A stretch of DNA of 9,825 nt, taken from UBA8437 sp003445035. GTDB lineage: Bacteria > Planctomycetota > Planctomycetia > Planctomycetales > Planctomycetaceae. Position numbers and translations under genes: made by a program. Location: the NCBI GenBank assembly GCA_937901285.1, contig CALCHI010000499.1, forward strand, positions 1 through 9,825. The letters run 5' to 3'. A model generated the notes under the pieces. The model made no database searches and was not told the origin of the DNA. It saw only the letters and a program-made list of their open reading frames with translations. How positions within the stretch are numbered: position 1 is the stretch's first letter; each line of letters begins with the position of its first letter. Below are positions 1 to 8,045 of this stretch, piece by piece.

Positions 1-831
1 TACGCCACGCGGTTGCCGGTTTACACCAAGGTCGGCGTCGACACCGGGCGTGTCAGCGGCGCCGATCTGCTGAGAATCCCCACCGGGCTCGACCCGAACC
101 GCCTGACGACACGCCAGTCGTTGGTCCAGCAGTTCGACCGGCTCCGCAAGGACCTCGACCAGTCCGGATCGATGGACGCGCTGGATTCATACCAGCAAAA
201 AGCCGTCGACATGGTTCTCGGCCAGCGGGCCCAACGAGCGCTCGATGTCCGCAAGGAGCCGGCCAGCGTCCGCGAACGCTACGGGAAACATCTCTGGTGC
301 CAGCAGACCCTGTTGGCACGGCGACTGGTCCAGGCCGGCGTCAGCTTCATCACCCTCGATCTCAGTTATCACACCGCCTCGGGCACCTGGGACACCCACG
401 GGGACAACATTCCGCCCTACGGCGGAATCTCCAAGGGCCTGAAGCCACTTCTCCCTCTGTTTGACCACCTGGTCACGACGCTGGTCTCCGATCTCGACGA
501 CCACGGGCTGCTCGACGACTGCCTGGTCATCGCGATGGGCGAATTCGGCCGGACTCCCAACATGGGAACCCAGGGCAGCACGGACGGCCGCAACCACTAC
601 ACCGCCATCAGCGGCCTGACGATGGCCGGTGGAGGATTGCGACACGGACAGGTCATCGGGGCCAGCGAAAGGGATGGCGGCCACATCAAGGAGCGACCGG
701 TCACACCCGGCGACCTGGCGGCCACGATTTACCGACACATGGATGTCCCGCTGGACGCCACGTATCTCGATCCCCGGGGCCGCCCCCGCTACGTGGTCGA
801 AGAAGGCGAACCCATCGCCGAACTCTTCTAG
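1..831 (+). CDS. DUF1501 family protein, 5'-truncated by window edge
   Basis: This is the C-terminal 276 residues of a DUF1501 protein. The reading frame is open from base 1 (Tyr-Ala-Thr-Arg-Leu...) to TAG at 829-831, so the start lies outside the window and the TTG at base 13 is internal. Visible family hallmarks are a helical segment with ERYGKH and LLARRLVQAGVSF, then GTWDTHGDN, MGEFGRTP, GRNHY, a GGG turn followed by GQVIGAS, and the ending GRPRYVVEEGEPIAELF. DUF1501 is placed in the alkaline-phosphatase/sulfatase-like superfamily; the Asp and His of WDTH and the His of GRNHY are candidate metal ligands (inference). GRNHY replaces the GREHW/GREHH seen in two of the other copies here. The missing N-terminus should carry a Tat signal like those copies. 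Its closest relative in the window is the minus-strand copy at 6583-7974, which shares the ERPx(T/R)PGDL and DGEPIAEL-type tail. It is followed after 34 nt by the PSCyt1/DUF1553 gene. Substrate unknown. Confidence 0.93.
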   Translation, partial: YATRLPVYTKVGVDTGRVSGADLLRIPTGLDPNRLTTRQSLVQQFDRLRKDLDQSGSMDALDSYQQKAVDMVLGQRAQRALDVRKEPASVRERYGKHLWCQQTLLARRLVQAGVSFITLDLSYHTASGTWDTHGDNIPPYGGISKGLKPLLPLFDHLVTTLVSDLDDHGLLDDCLVIAMGEFGRTPNMGTQGSTDGRNHYTAISGLTMAGGGLRHGQVIGASERDGGHIKERPVTPGDLAATIYRHMDVPLDATYLDPRGRPRYVVEEGEPIAELF

Positions 832-865
832 ACGGCCCGGATCGTGGCCGAGTGGTCACGCTGCA

Positions 866-3800
866 ATGAGAACTCTCACGATCACCGGCATCCTGTTGCT
901 CCTCGCCTCGGCCTCCTCCATCGAGGCAGCCGACGACAACCGGGATCTGTTTGAATCACGCATTCGGCCATTGCTGATCAAGCACTGCCTGGCCTGCCAT
1001 GGACCGAAGAAGCAGGAATCCGGCCTGCGGCTGGACTCGCGTGCCGGCTGGGCCCGGGGAGGAGAGCGAGGAACGTCGATCGTTCCCGGCAAGGTCCGGG
1101 ACAGCCTTCTGCTCAAGGCCGTCAGCCATTCGGACCCTTCCTTGAAGATGCCCCCGACAGGAAAACTCTCGACGAACGAAATCGCGGACCTGACGAAGTG
1201 GGTTCAGCTCGGGGCTTTCGACCCACGAACCTTGGCCACCGGGCCACCCTCGCCGAAGCGGATGAGCCTGGAACAGGCGCAAGATTTCTGGTCGTTGCAG
1301 CCAATTGCCTCTCCCGCCATTCCGAAAGTCTCGGACCCCGACTGGCGGCGCGGTCCCATCGACGCCTTCGTGCGTGAGCGGCTGCAGAAACGGGGGCTCA
1401 ATCCAGTCGGCGTCGCCGACAGGCGAACCCTGATCCGCCGGGCCACCTTCGACCTGACCGGGCTCCCACCGACTCCAACCGAAATCGCCGCCTTCCTGAA
1501 AGACGACTCGCCCCGGGCCTTCGGAACGGTCGTGAAACGACTGCTCGCATCCCCGGCATACGGGGAACGCTGGGGTCGGCACTGGCTGGATGTCGCCCGC
1601 TACGCCGACACCGCAGGAGACGGGGCCGACTATCCCGTGCGTGAAGCGTACAAGTACCGGGACTGGGTGATCGGGGCCTTCAATCACGATATGCCGTTCG
1701 ATCAGTTCGTGCGTGAGCAGATTGCCGGTGACATCCTGGCTCGCCGTACCGCTACGGACGATCCGGACCGGTACGCCAGCCAGGTTGCAGCAACCGGATT
1801 TCTCGCCATCGGAAAGCGTTACGGCTACAAGGCGTCTCCCGACTACCAGTACCTCGATTTCGCCGACGTGATTGACTCCGTCGGCCGTTCTCTGCTGGGA
1901 CTCTCGCTGGGTTGTGCAAGGTGCCATGACCACAAGTACGATCCGGTTTCTGCGGCCGACTACTACGCGCTGTATGGCATCCTGCAAAGCACGAGATGGG
2001 CATTTCCCGGCGGGGAAGAGCAAAAACGTCCCGCCCATTTTCCACCAATGGTTCCGCCCCAGCAGGTCGCCGTCCTGGAAAAGGCCAGGGCCGCGGAACT
2101 CGCACGTCTGGACACCAGACTGTCGAGTCTCAAACGCCGCCGGGTGAAACTCGATTCGGACTGGCTGGCTGGTGGTGTCGACCTGGGTTTTGAATCGCAG
2201 AAATCCGGAACCCGCCCCGGCACACCGTGGGTCTGCGCCGGTCCGATCGAAATCACCAACGAAGCGCAAAGCCCGTTCCATCATGTCCATCCGCAGGGTT
2301 CGCTGGGCGTGAGGATCGGCAGCGGCAAGCCCACCGATGGTCTTCGTTACGTCTTCAAGGATGGGCTGAAGGCCATACCCGGTCAGTTGATGCACTTCAC
2401 CGTGGACTTCCGTTCCGTCGCGGGATCGTCTGAAAAAGGCGCGTTCCGATTTTATCTCGGACGGGGCGTGGTGCAGTCGTTAGCCGTCGAGTGCAGTGCT
2501 ACAGCCACCAGGTTCGCGATCCGCAACGGGAGGAAGTGGGAGACAATTCGTCGAATCATTCCCGGCACCTGGTACACGCTGCGACTCACGATCGACCCTG
2601 CGAAGAAGACGTATTCCGGCGTCGTCGGCACACGGGACGATCTGGTGACCTTCCAGGACAAGTCGGTCGGCCGCGGCTGGGACGGGGTCGCCAACTGTTT
2701 CATCTGCGACGCCACTGGACACGTCAACGGCCCGGCCTGTTCTCGGGATCTCGACAACATCGGTCTGCAGGACGAGCCGTTCGCAGCCCCCGGCAGCCAA
2801 ACTGTGATGCTCAAGACCAAGGTCCCCGGTGCCGCGAAACAGAAGATCGCGATCGCAAAAGAGATCGAGTCACTGACCGGCCAGCGGCAAGCCCGAGCGG
2901 CACAGTCGGCCTACGAGGTGGCCTACGGAGTCAGCGAAGCAACGCCGGTCAACGCCCGCATCCAACTCCGCGGTGATCCGCACCGGCTCGGGAAAGAAAC
3001 GCCCCGCCGATTCCTCGAGGTCCTCGGTGGTGACCAACTGCCGGCAAATGCGACGGGCAGCGGCCGACTGGAATTGGCCGGGTGGATCACTCGCCGCACG
3101 AATCCGTTGACGGCACGCGTGTTCGTCAATCGGGTCTGGAGATGGCACTTCGGACAGGGCCTGGTCTCGACTCCCAGCGACTTTGGTGCTCGCGGAGAAC
3201 GCCCCTCTCATCCACGACTTCTGGACTGGCTGGCCGACCGATTCATCGCATCCGGCTGGTCGGTGAAGTCCCTGCACCGGTGGATCATGGACTCTCACAC
3301 GTACCAGTTGGCCAGTGACGATGACGACCACAATCTTCGGATCGATCCAGAGAATCGCTGGTACTGGCGGTATGCCAGGCGTCCACTCGACGCCGAATCG
3401 ATCCGCGATGCGATGCTGGTGCTCGGCGGACATCTTGACCGGTCGGTTCCACAGGCACATCCGTTCCCGCCGGTGCACACCTGGGGATTCACCATCCACC
3501 ACCCGTTCCACGCGATCTACGACTCAAATCACCGCAGCGTCTACCTGATGGTGCAGCGAAACCGCCGCCATCCGTACCTGGCCCTGTTCGACGCTGCCGA
3601 TCCGAACCAGAGTGTGGCATCGCGGCAGCCCACAACGACTCCCACGCAGGCCCTTTACCTGATGAATTCGCCGTTCGTTCACGCGCAGGCCGAAGGTCTT
3701 GCCAAACGGCTGCTGTCTTCTCACAGGGACAACGAAACCCGGGTCCGCGTGGCATTCGAATTGGCCCACGGCCGACTTCCCGCAAGCCCGCAATTGAAAG

Positions 3801-3934
3801 ACGCCATTGCCTTCGTGGCCGGTTACCAACAGAAACTGTCGAAATCACACGTTGCCCCGGAACGGAACCCTGCCGCCTGGTCAGCACTGATGCGGGTGTT
3901 GTTGACCAGCAACGCGTTCCTTTACGTCGATTGA
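866..3934 (+). CDS. PSCyt1/DUF1549/DUF1553 exported cytochrome-like protein with jelly-roll-like insert
   Basis: The protein is 1022 residues from ATG 866. The frame is open further upstream to 629, but that part overlaps the preceding gene, whereas ATG 866 opens directly into a Sec-type signal peptide (hydrophobic GILLLLA, likely cleavage near SIEA|A, residues 21-22). Domains in order: PSCyt1 at about 25-120 with CLACH (41-45) and a possible axial Met in KMPP (Met95); DUF1549 at about 150-360 with LTGLPPTP, GERWGRHWLDVARYADT and a second motif CARCHDHKYDP (CxxCH at 350-354); a charged, probably coiled-coil linker at about 390-430; a beta-rich, concanavalin/LamG-like insert at about 436-640; DUF1553 at about 735-1022 with NPLTARVFVNRVWRWHFG, TPSDFG, DSHTYQLAS and the ending LLTSNAFLYVD. 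The family is characteristic of planctomycetes and has no established activity; the haem motifs suggest electron transfer (inference). No clear Shine-Dalgarno precedes the start. The DUF1501 gene follows after 8 nt, the usual pairing. Haem attachment and function remain unproven. Confidence 0.95.
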   Translation: MRTLTITGILLLLASASSIEAADDNRDLFESRIRPLLIKHCLACHGPKKQESGLRLDSRAGWARGGERGTSIVPGKVRDSLLLKAVSHSDPSLKMPPTGKLSTNEIADLTKWVQLGAFDPRTLATGPPSPKRMSLEQAQDFWSLQPIASPAIPKVSDPDWRRGPIDAFVRERLQKRGLNPVGVADRRTLIRRATFDLTGLPPTPTEIAAFLKDDSPRAFGTVVKRLLASPAYGERWGRHWLDVARYADTAGDGADYPVREAYKYRDWVIGAFNHDMPFDQFVREQIAGDILARRTATDDPDRYASQVAATGFLAIGKRYGYKASPDYQYLDFADVIDSVGRSLLGLSLGCARCHDHKYDPVSAADYYALYGILQSTRWAFPGGEEQKRPAHFPPMVPPQQVAVLEKARAAELARLDTRLSSLKRRRVKLDSDWLAGGVDLGFESQKSGTRPGTPWVCAGPIEITNEAQSPFHHVHPQGSLGVRIGSGKPTDGLRYVFKDGLKAIPGQLMHFTVDFRSVAGSSEKGAFRFYLGRGVVQSLAVECSATATRFAIRNGRKWETIRRIIPGTWYTLRLTIDPAKKTYSGVVGTRDDLVTFQDKSVGRGWDGVANCFICDATGHVNGPACSRDLDNIGLQDEPFAAPGSQTVMLKTKVPGAAKQKIAIAKEIESLTGQRQARAAQSAYEVAYGVSEATPVNARIQLRGDPHRLGKETPRRFLEVLGGDQLPANATGSGRLELAGWITRRTNPLTARVFVNRVWRWHFGQGLVSTPSDFGARGERPSHPRLLDWLADRFIASGWSVKSLHRWIMDSHTYQLASDDDDHNLRIDPENRWYWRYARRPLDAESIRDAMLVLGGHLDRSVPQAHPFPPVHTWGFTIHHPFHAIYDSNHRSVYLMVQRNRRHPYLALFDAADPNQSVASRQPTTTPTQALYLMNSPFVHAQAEGLAKRLLSSHRDNETRVRVAFELAHGRLPASPQLKDAIAFVAGYQQKLSKSHVAPERNPAAWSALMRVLLTSNAFLYVD

Positions 3935-3942
3935 GCCGATTG

Positions 3943-5337
3943 ATGAACCTTGTCTCCACCACACGCCGAGAGTTCCTGCACCGCGCGTCCGGTGGCTTCG
4001 GCAGCGTCGCCCTGTCGGGCTTGTGGAGCGACCTGCAGGCCGCACCTCGCAATCCGCTTGGTGCCCGTCACGGTCATCATGAGGCGAAGGCCGACCGGGT
4101 GATATTTCTCTACTCGACCGGCGGCGTGTCACACATCGACACGTTCAATCACCGGCCGCAACTGGCAGCAGATCACGGCAAGTCGGTCACGGCCTCTCGC
4201 TGGCTCAACAAGTCCGGAGAATTCCGGCGGTACCTGATCAAGCCCCGCTGGGCCTTTCAGCAGTACGGAGAAAGCGGCACCTGGGTCAGCGACCTGTTCC
4301 CGCAATTGGGATCCGTGATCGATGACATCTGCGTGTTCAACGCGATGCACTGCGAAAGCGACGGGCACGACAAGGCCACGCTGGCCGCACACACCGGATC
4401 CGCACAATTTGCCCGACCAAGTGCCGGTTCGTGGGTGAGTTACGGACTGGGAACCGAGAACCGGAATCTTCCGTCCTTCATGGTGCTGGCACCCGCGGCC
4501 CCGTACGCCGGCGCACAGACCTGGGGCAGCGATTTTCTGCCGGGATGTCACCAGGGAACGCAGGTCGTGCCTGGCAAAAACCCACTCCCCAACATCCGGC
4601 CCCGTGTGGCCCGGCCGGAACTGCAGAAGATGGAACTGGACCTGCTGGCTCGCCTGAATCGCGCCCACCGAAAAACCCGCGCGGCCGACCAGTCGCTCGA
4701 TGCGAGGATCCGATCGTTTGAAACCGCATTCGGCATGCAGCGGGAAGCCCCCGAGGCCTTTGATCTGTCCGGGGAAACCGAAGCCACGCTGAAGCTTTAC
4801 GGGCTGGAGCGTGGGGCAACCAGCGGATTTGGCTGGCAGTGTCTGGTAGCCCGACGGCTGGCCGAACGCGGGGTTCGGTTCCTGGAACTGATCGATGTCG
4901 GCTCCAACAGCAACTGGGACTCGCACGGCAACATGGCCGACCACGCCCGGCTCGCTGGAGCGATCGACCGTCCGATCGCCGGCCTGCTCACCGATCTGAA
5001 ACAACGCGGCATGCTGGACCGGACACTGGTCGTGTGGACAACCGAGTTTGGCCGGACTCCGTTCAACACCAACGCCAACCACGCCGGCCGTGAACACCAC
5101 AACTTCTGTTTCTCTTCCTGGATGGCCGGCGGCGGAATCCGGGGTGGACTCGTCCACGGTACCTCCGACGAACACGGCATCCTGGCCGACCGCGACACCG
5201 TCCACACCCACGACCTGAACGCCACGATGCTTCATCTGCTCGGCATCGATCACGAGCGACTGACCTATCGCCACGCCGGTCGCGACTTCCGACTGACCGA
5301 CGTACACGGCGAGGTAATTCACGACGTGATCGCGTGA
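3943..5337 (+). CDS. DUF1501 family protein with Tat signal, partner of the upstream DUF1553 gene
   Basis: This complete DUF1501 protein has 464 residues from ATG 3943. An in-frame TTG at 3931 would overlap the upstream stop (TTGA) and add four residues; ATG is preferred although neither has a good Shine-Dalgarno. A twin-arginine leader starts at residue 6 (TTRREFLHRASGGFG, Arg8-Arg9), followed by a short hydrophobic stretch, which indicates Tat export. A small histidine cluster (RHGHHE, 42-47) follows. The family core is present: STGGVSHIDTFNHRP (His64, Asp66), NWDSHGN, TTEFGRTPF, GREHHNFCF and GGGIRGG. The HxD, WDxH and GREHH positions are candidate metal ligands of an alkaline-phosphatase-like site (inference). 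Its tail (LLGIDHERLTYRHAGRDFRLTDVHG) differs from the other three copies in the window and matches the subtype usually encoded directly behind PSCyt1/DUF1549/DUF1553 genes. That adjacency suggests the two exported proteins act together. Substrate unknown. Confidence 0.95.
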   Translation: MNLVSTTRREFLHRASGGFGSVALSGLWSDLQAAPRNPLGARHGHHEAKADRVIFLYSTGGVSHIDTFNHRPQLAADHGKSVTASRWLNKSGEFRRYLIKPRWAFQQYGESGTWVSDLFPQLGSVIDDICVFNAMHCESDGHDKATLAAHTGSAQFARPSAGSWVSYGLGTENRNLPSFMVLAPAAPYAGAQTWGSDFLPGCHQGTQVVPGKNPLPNIRPRVARPELQKMELDLLARLNRAHRKTRAADQSLDARIRSFETAFGMQREAPEAFDLSGETEATLKLYGLERGATSGFGWQCLVARRLAERGVRFLELIDVGSNSNWDSHGNMADHARLAGAIDRPIAGLLTDLKQRGMLDRTLVVWTTEFGRTPFNTNANHAGREHHNFCFSSWMAGGGIRGGLVHGTSDEHGILADRDTVHTHDLNATMLHLLGIDHERLTYRHAGRDFRLTDVHGEVIHDVIA

Positions 5338-5386
5338 CGCCGGTTCCGCCACGTGACATCGAAGACGGCCCGGCCCATGTCACAAC

Positions 5387-5391
5387 AGGGG
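5387..5391 (+). promoter_or_regulatory. Shine-Dalgarno-like AGGGG that decides the Rieske gene start
   Basis: AGGGG lies 8 nt before ATG 5400. The alternative GTG at 5334 has no purine-rich site at a useful distance, although it gives a 4-nt GTGA overlap with the upstream stop. The site therefore favours ATG 5400. A chance match in GC-rich DNA is possible. Confidence 0.45.
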
Positions 5392-5399
5392 CCCGCTCA

Positions 5400-6506
5400 A
5401 TGCAACAGGACCTCATCCTGTTAGAGGAGATCCAACGGTTTCGATCAGACGATCCGATCGAGAAGGCCGCGACTCCCCCGGCATCCTGGTACACCTCGCA
5501 ATCATTCCTCGAACTGGAAGAGGATTCCGTTTTCTCGAAACAGTGGCTTTTCGTCGGGCGACGGGATCAACTGCGGAAGCCGGGAGATTACTTCAGTGGC
5601 ACCTTCCTGCGACGGCCGTACGTCGTTGTTCTCGACGACGAGGGTGCACCGCGGGCCTTCTACAACGTCTGCTCTCATCATGGAACGTGCGTGGCTTCGG
5701 GCGAGGGCACAACCGAACAGTTTGTCTGCCCGTATCACGGCTGGACCTACGATCGCCAGGGCACGCTCACCAAGGCACCGCTGGCCGGTGCACTCCAGTC
5801 CCTGAAGGAACGTGACCTCGACCTGAAACCCATCACGGTCAACCAGTGGGGACCGCTGATTGCCCTGCACTTCGGCATCCCCGCGACTCCGCTGGCCGCG
5901 GAACTCGCCCCCCTGCTCGACGCCTTTGCGGATGACCCTTTCGAGAAACTCCAGTTTGTTCGCCGGGCCACTTACCGGGTCGACTGCAACTGGAAGGTGT
6001 TCGTGGACAATTACCTGGACGGTGGATACCACGTGGCGCACGTGCATCCCGGGTTGACCGGCCAACTGGATATTGCGTCCTACGACAGCACCATTGGCCA
6101 ACGATGGTCGCTGCAATCCTGCCGGGCCGCATCATCACCGGGGGACGATTCGAAGGGAGACTTTCCTCAGCGAGTCGGCCAGCATGCCGACTACGCGTGG
6201 GTTTACCCCAACTTCATGATCAATCGGTACGGGCCCTGGATGGACACGAATACCGTCATTCCGCTCTCTGCTGACCGCTGTCTCATCGTTTTCGACTATT
6301 ACCACGAGGGTCCTCCGGAAACCGAGTTCCTGGAACAGTCGCTGACAGCCTCCGACCAGGTGCAGCAGGAAGACATCGAGATCTGTCATCGAGTCCAGGT
6401 CGGACTCAACTCGGGGGTGTACGAGCAGGGCGTGTATGCCCCTGGATTCGAAGCCCCGATGCTTCACTTTCACCGGCTCCTCCACGCCGACTTCCAGGTG
6501 AAATGA
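5400..6506 (+). CDS. Rieske non-haem iron oxygenase alpha subunit, choline monooxygenase-like
   Basis: This is a ring-hydroxylating/choline-monooxygenase type oxygenase of 368 residues from ATG 5400; GTG 5334 would add 22 residues with no family character. The N-terminal Rieske domain holds CSHHG (Cys91, His93) and, after 16 residues, CPYHGW (Cys110, His113), the full C-x-H-x16-C-x2-H set for a 2Fe-2S cluster. The catalytic domain has DNYLDGGYHVAHVH with His211 and His216 as mononuclear iron ligands and Asp203 or Asp207 as the likely bridge from the Rieske cluster; QQEDIEIC near the C-terminus supplies Asp325 as the probable third ligand. The motifs TPPASWYTS, ASGEG..FVCPYHGWTY and the C-terminal APMLHFHRLLHADF resemble choline monooxygenases and related quaternary-amine oxygenases. 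It should hydroxylate or demethylate a small substrate in the cytoplasm using electrons from a reductase, which is not in the window. No signal peptide is present, unlike its exported neighbours. The fold is secure; choline as substrate is only a guess. It lies 62 nt behind the DUF1501 gene, probably in one operon. Confidence 0.93.
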   Translation: MQQDLILLEEIQRFRSDDPIEKAATPPASWYTSQSFLELEEDSVFSKQWLFVGRRDQLRKPGDYFSGTFLRRPYVVVLDDEGAPRAFYNVCSHHGTCVASGEGTTEQFVCPYHGWTYDRQGTLTKAPLAGALQSLKERDLDLKPITVNQWGPLIALHFGIPATPLAAELAPLLDAFADDPFEKLQFVRRATYRVDCNWKVFVDNYLDGGYHVAHVHPGLTGQLDIASYDSTIGQRWSLQSCRAASSPGDDSKGDFPQRVGQHADYAWVYPNFMINRYGPWMDTNTVIPLSADRCLIVFDYYHEGPPETEFLEQSLTASDQVQQEDIEICHRVQVGLNSGVYEQGVYAPGFEAPMLHFHRLLHADFQVK

Positions 6507-6562
6507 CGACCTGGCTTCACGCGCGACGTGCAGAGCATCAGTCCTCGACGGCACCAGGCGGC

Positions 6563-6577
6563 GGCGATGGACTCGCC
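6563..6577. terminator. short hairpin between convergent genes, possible weak terminator
   Basis: GGCGA and TCGCC form a perfect 5-bp stem around a 5-nt loop in the 76-nt gap between the ends of the Rieske gene and the facing DUF1501 gene. There is no T-tract on either strand, so it is not a classical intrinsic terminator. It could slow polymerase or protect 3' ends from both sides, or be a chance inverted repeat. Confidence 0.22.
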
Positions 6578-6582
6578 CTCTG

Positions 6583-7974
6583 CTAGCCGAGAAGTTCTGC
6601 GATCGGCTCCCCATCCGTCAGGATCGGCAGCGGCCGGCCCCTGCGGTCAAGGTACTCCCGGGAGGTGTCGATCCCCAGGTGATGGTACACCGTGGCCAGC
6701 AGATCCCCGGGTCGAAGCGGCCGCTCCTTGGGCATTTCGCCGCGAGCCGTCGTCGAGCCGATCACTTGCCCCATGGCGAGTCCGCCTCCTGAGACCAGCA
6801 TGCTCATGGCCTTCGACCAGTGCTCTCGCCCCGCCTGCATCACCTTGGTTTTCTGATTGGGCTTGAGATGGATTCGCGGCGTGCGGCCAAATTCCCCGGT
6901 CACAACCACCAGCACTCGCTTATCGAGTCCGCGGTCGTAAAGGTCTTCGATCAATGCCGAAATGGCCTGGTCGAACCACGGAAGCCGCTTCTCCATCGCC
7001 TCGAAGATGTTGCAAGGGAAGCCCGCGTGATCATCCCAGTCCGACTGGATGCCGGGAGCGACGTCGGCAAAGTTTCTCCCGTCGGCATGGACGAACGTGA
7101 TCCCCGCCTCGACCAGCCGCCGGGCCAGCAGCAGATTCTGCCCGACGTAACTGCGGCCGTACCGGTCGCGCTCGCGAGGATCGACCCGGCTCAGATCAAA
7201 GGCCTTCCTTGCCTGGCCACCGGTCAACAGTCGGACCGCTTCCTGGTCGTAGCTGTCCATGGCCTTCATCAGGCCTCGCTGATCCAGGTCCCGCCGAGTG
7301 GCATCGAATCTCCGCAATAGCGCCATGCGATCGTGAAGCCGCACGGTGCGGCCGGATGGCAGGCCCAGGTTCGGAACCTCGAAGTCGGGCTTGTTGGGAT
7401 TGGCTCGCACTTCAAAGGGTTCGTACGCCGTGCCGAGGTAACCCGGACCTGCCGACTCCTGGCGACGCGGAACCCCCACGTAATTGGGCAACCCATTGCG
7501 GCCCGACGGGCCCGCCCACTTGATGATCGTGCCAAGATCCGGAAAACGCTTGTTCGGCTCGAGACCGTTCGGGCCGCGTGACGTACGGCCGCTGAGCATG
7601 TACTGGGCACCCATCGCATGGTCGGCAGCGGTGTGAGTGCACGAGCGAATCAGCGTGAACTTGTCGGCCAGCCCGGCATGCCGTGGCAACAGTTCGCAGA
7701 TGTCCAGGCCCGGCACCCGGGTACGAATCGGCTGGAACGGCCCGCGAAACTCCGCCGGCACTTCGGGTTTCAAGTCATAGGTGTCCAGATGGCTCGGCCC
7801 CCCGTCCAGCCAGACCAGGATGCAGGCCGTATCTCGGCGAGGACGACCTGCCGCCGGCGCCCGGTCCTGCAACCGCAGCAGATCCGCCAAGCCCAGGCCG
7901 CCCAGTCCGGCCATGCCGACCCGAAGAAACTCGCGCCGTCCAATCGCTCCAGGGCTCAGGATCTGCCGTCCCAC
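6583..7974 (-). CDS. DUF1501 family protein with Tat signal
   Basis: This complete DUF1501 protein has 463 residues from GTG 7974. The frame extends up to another GTG at 8028, but GTG 7974 has a purine-rich GAGAGGGAG just upstream (5-nt spacing) and places the twin-arginine leader GRREFLRVGMAGLGGLGLA at residues 12-30, a normal Tat position. Core motifs are LDGGPSHLDTYDLKPE (His62, Asp64), IRTRVPGLDICELLPRHA, a helical RDLDQRGLMKAMDSYDQEA segment, RDRYGRSYVGQNLLLARRLVEAG, SDWDDHAGF, VTGEFGRTPRI, AGREHWSKAMS and GGGLAMGQVIGS. It ends RRGRPLPILTDGEPIAELLG. The HxD, WDDH and GREHW positions are candidate metal ligands of the alkaline-phosphatase-like fold (inference). It is the nearest relative of the truncated copy at 1-831, with matching helical and C-terminal segments. 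It follows another DUF1501 gene on the same strand after 134 nt and converges with the Rieske gene. Exported, substrate unknown. Confidence 0.94.
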   Translation of the reverse strand: MGRQILSPGAIGRREFLRVGMAGLGGLGLADLLRLQDRAPAAGRPRRDTACILVWLDGGPSHLDTYDLKPEVPAEFRGPFQPIRTRVPGLDICELLPRHAGLADKFTLIRSCTHTAADHAMGAQYMLSGRTSRGPNGLEPNKRFPDLGTIIKWAGPSGRNGLPNYVGVPRRQESAGPGYLGTAYEPFEVRANPNKPDFEVPNLGLPSGRTVRLHDRMALLRRFDATRRDLDQRGLMKAMDSYDQEAVRLLTGGQARKAFDLSRVDPRERDRYGRSYVGQNLLLARRLVEAGITFVHADGRNFADVAPGIQSDWDDHAGFPCNIFEAMEKRLPWFDQAISALIEDLYDRGLDKRVLVVVTGEFGRTPRIHLKPNQKTKVMQAGREHWSKAMSMLVSGGGLAMGQVIGSTTARGEMPKERPLRPGDLLATVYHHLGIDTSREYLDRRGRPLPILTDGEPIAELLG

Positions 7975-7979
7975 GACAA

Positions 7980-7988
7980 CTCCCTCTC
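7980..7988 (-). promoter_or_regulatory. Shine-Dalgarno site GAGAGGGAG supporting GTG start at 7974
   Basis: On the minus strand GAGAGGGAG ends 5 nt before GTG 7974. It decides between this start and the in-frame GTG at 8028, which has no comparable site and would move the twin-arginine motif 18 residues further in. Confidence 0.5.
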
Positions 7989-8045
7989 TTGACTGCGGCC
8001 GCCCATCATTTCGGGCTCCTCGATGCACACGGCTTCCCGCTGCCC

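Noticed and set aside
833..850. CGGCC...GGCCG inverted repeat between the first DUF1501 gene and the PSCyt1 gene
   Set aside because: It is a 5-bp stem with an 8-nt loop and no T-run; short GC repeats like this are expected by chance, and a terminator here would break a tightly packed operon.
629..865. upstream extension of the PSCyt1/DUF1553 frame
   Set aside because: It would overlap the preceding DUF1501 gene by about 200 nt and bury the signal peptide that begins at ATG 866.
956..2395. 479-codon open frame on the minus strand
   Set aside because: It lies wholly antisense to the DUF1549/jelly-roll part of a well-supported gene; it has no family motifs and is typical of long antisense frames in GC-rich DNA.
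4129..5352. 407-codon open frame on the minus strand
   Set aside because: It is antisense to the complete DUF1501 gene at 3943-5337, and its translation shows no recognisable domain.
7975..8028. N-terminal extension of the minus-strand DUF1501 gene to GTG 8028
   Set aside because: The added residues have no family character, and the purine-rich ribosome site lies inside this stretch, pointing to GTG 7974.
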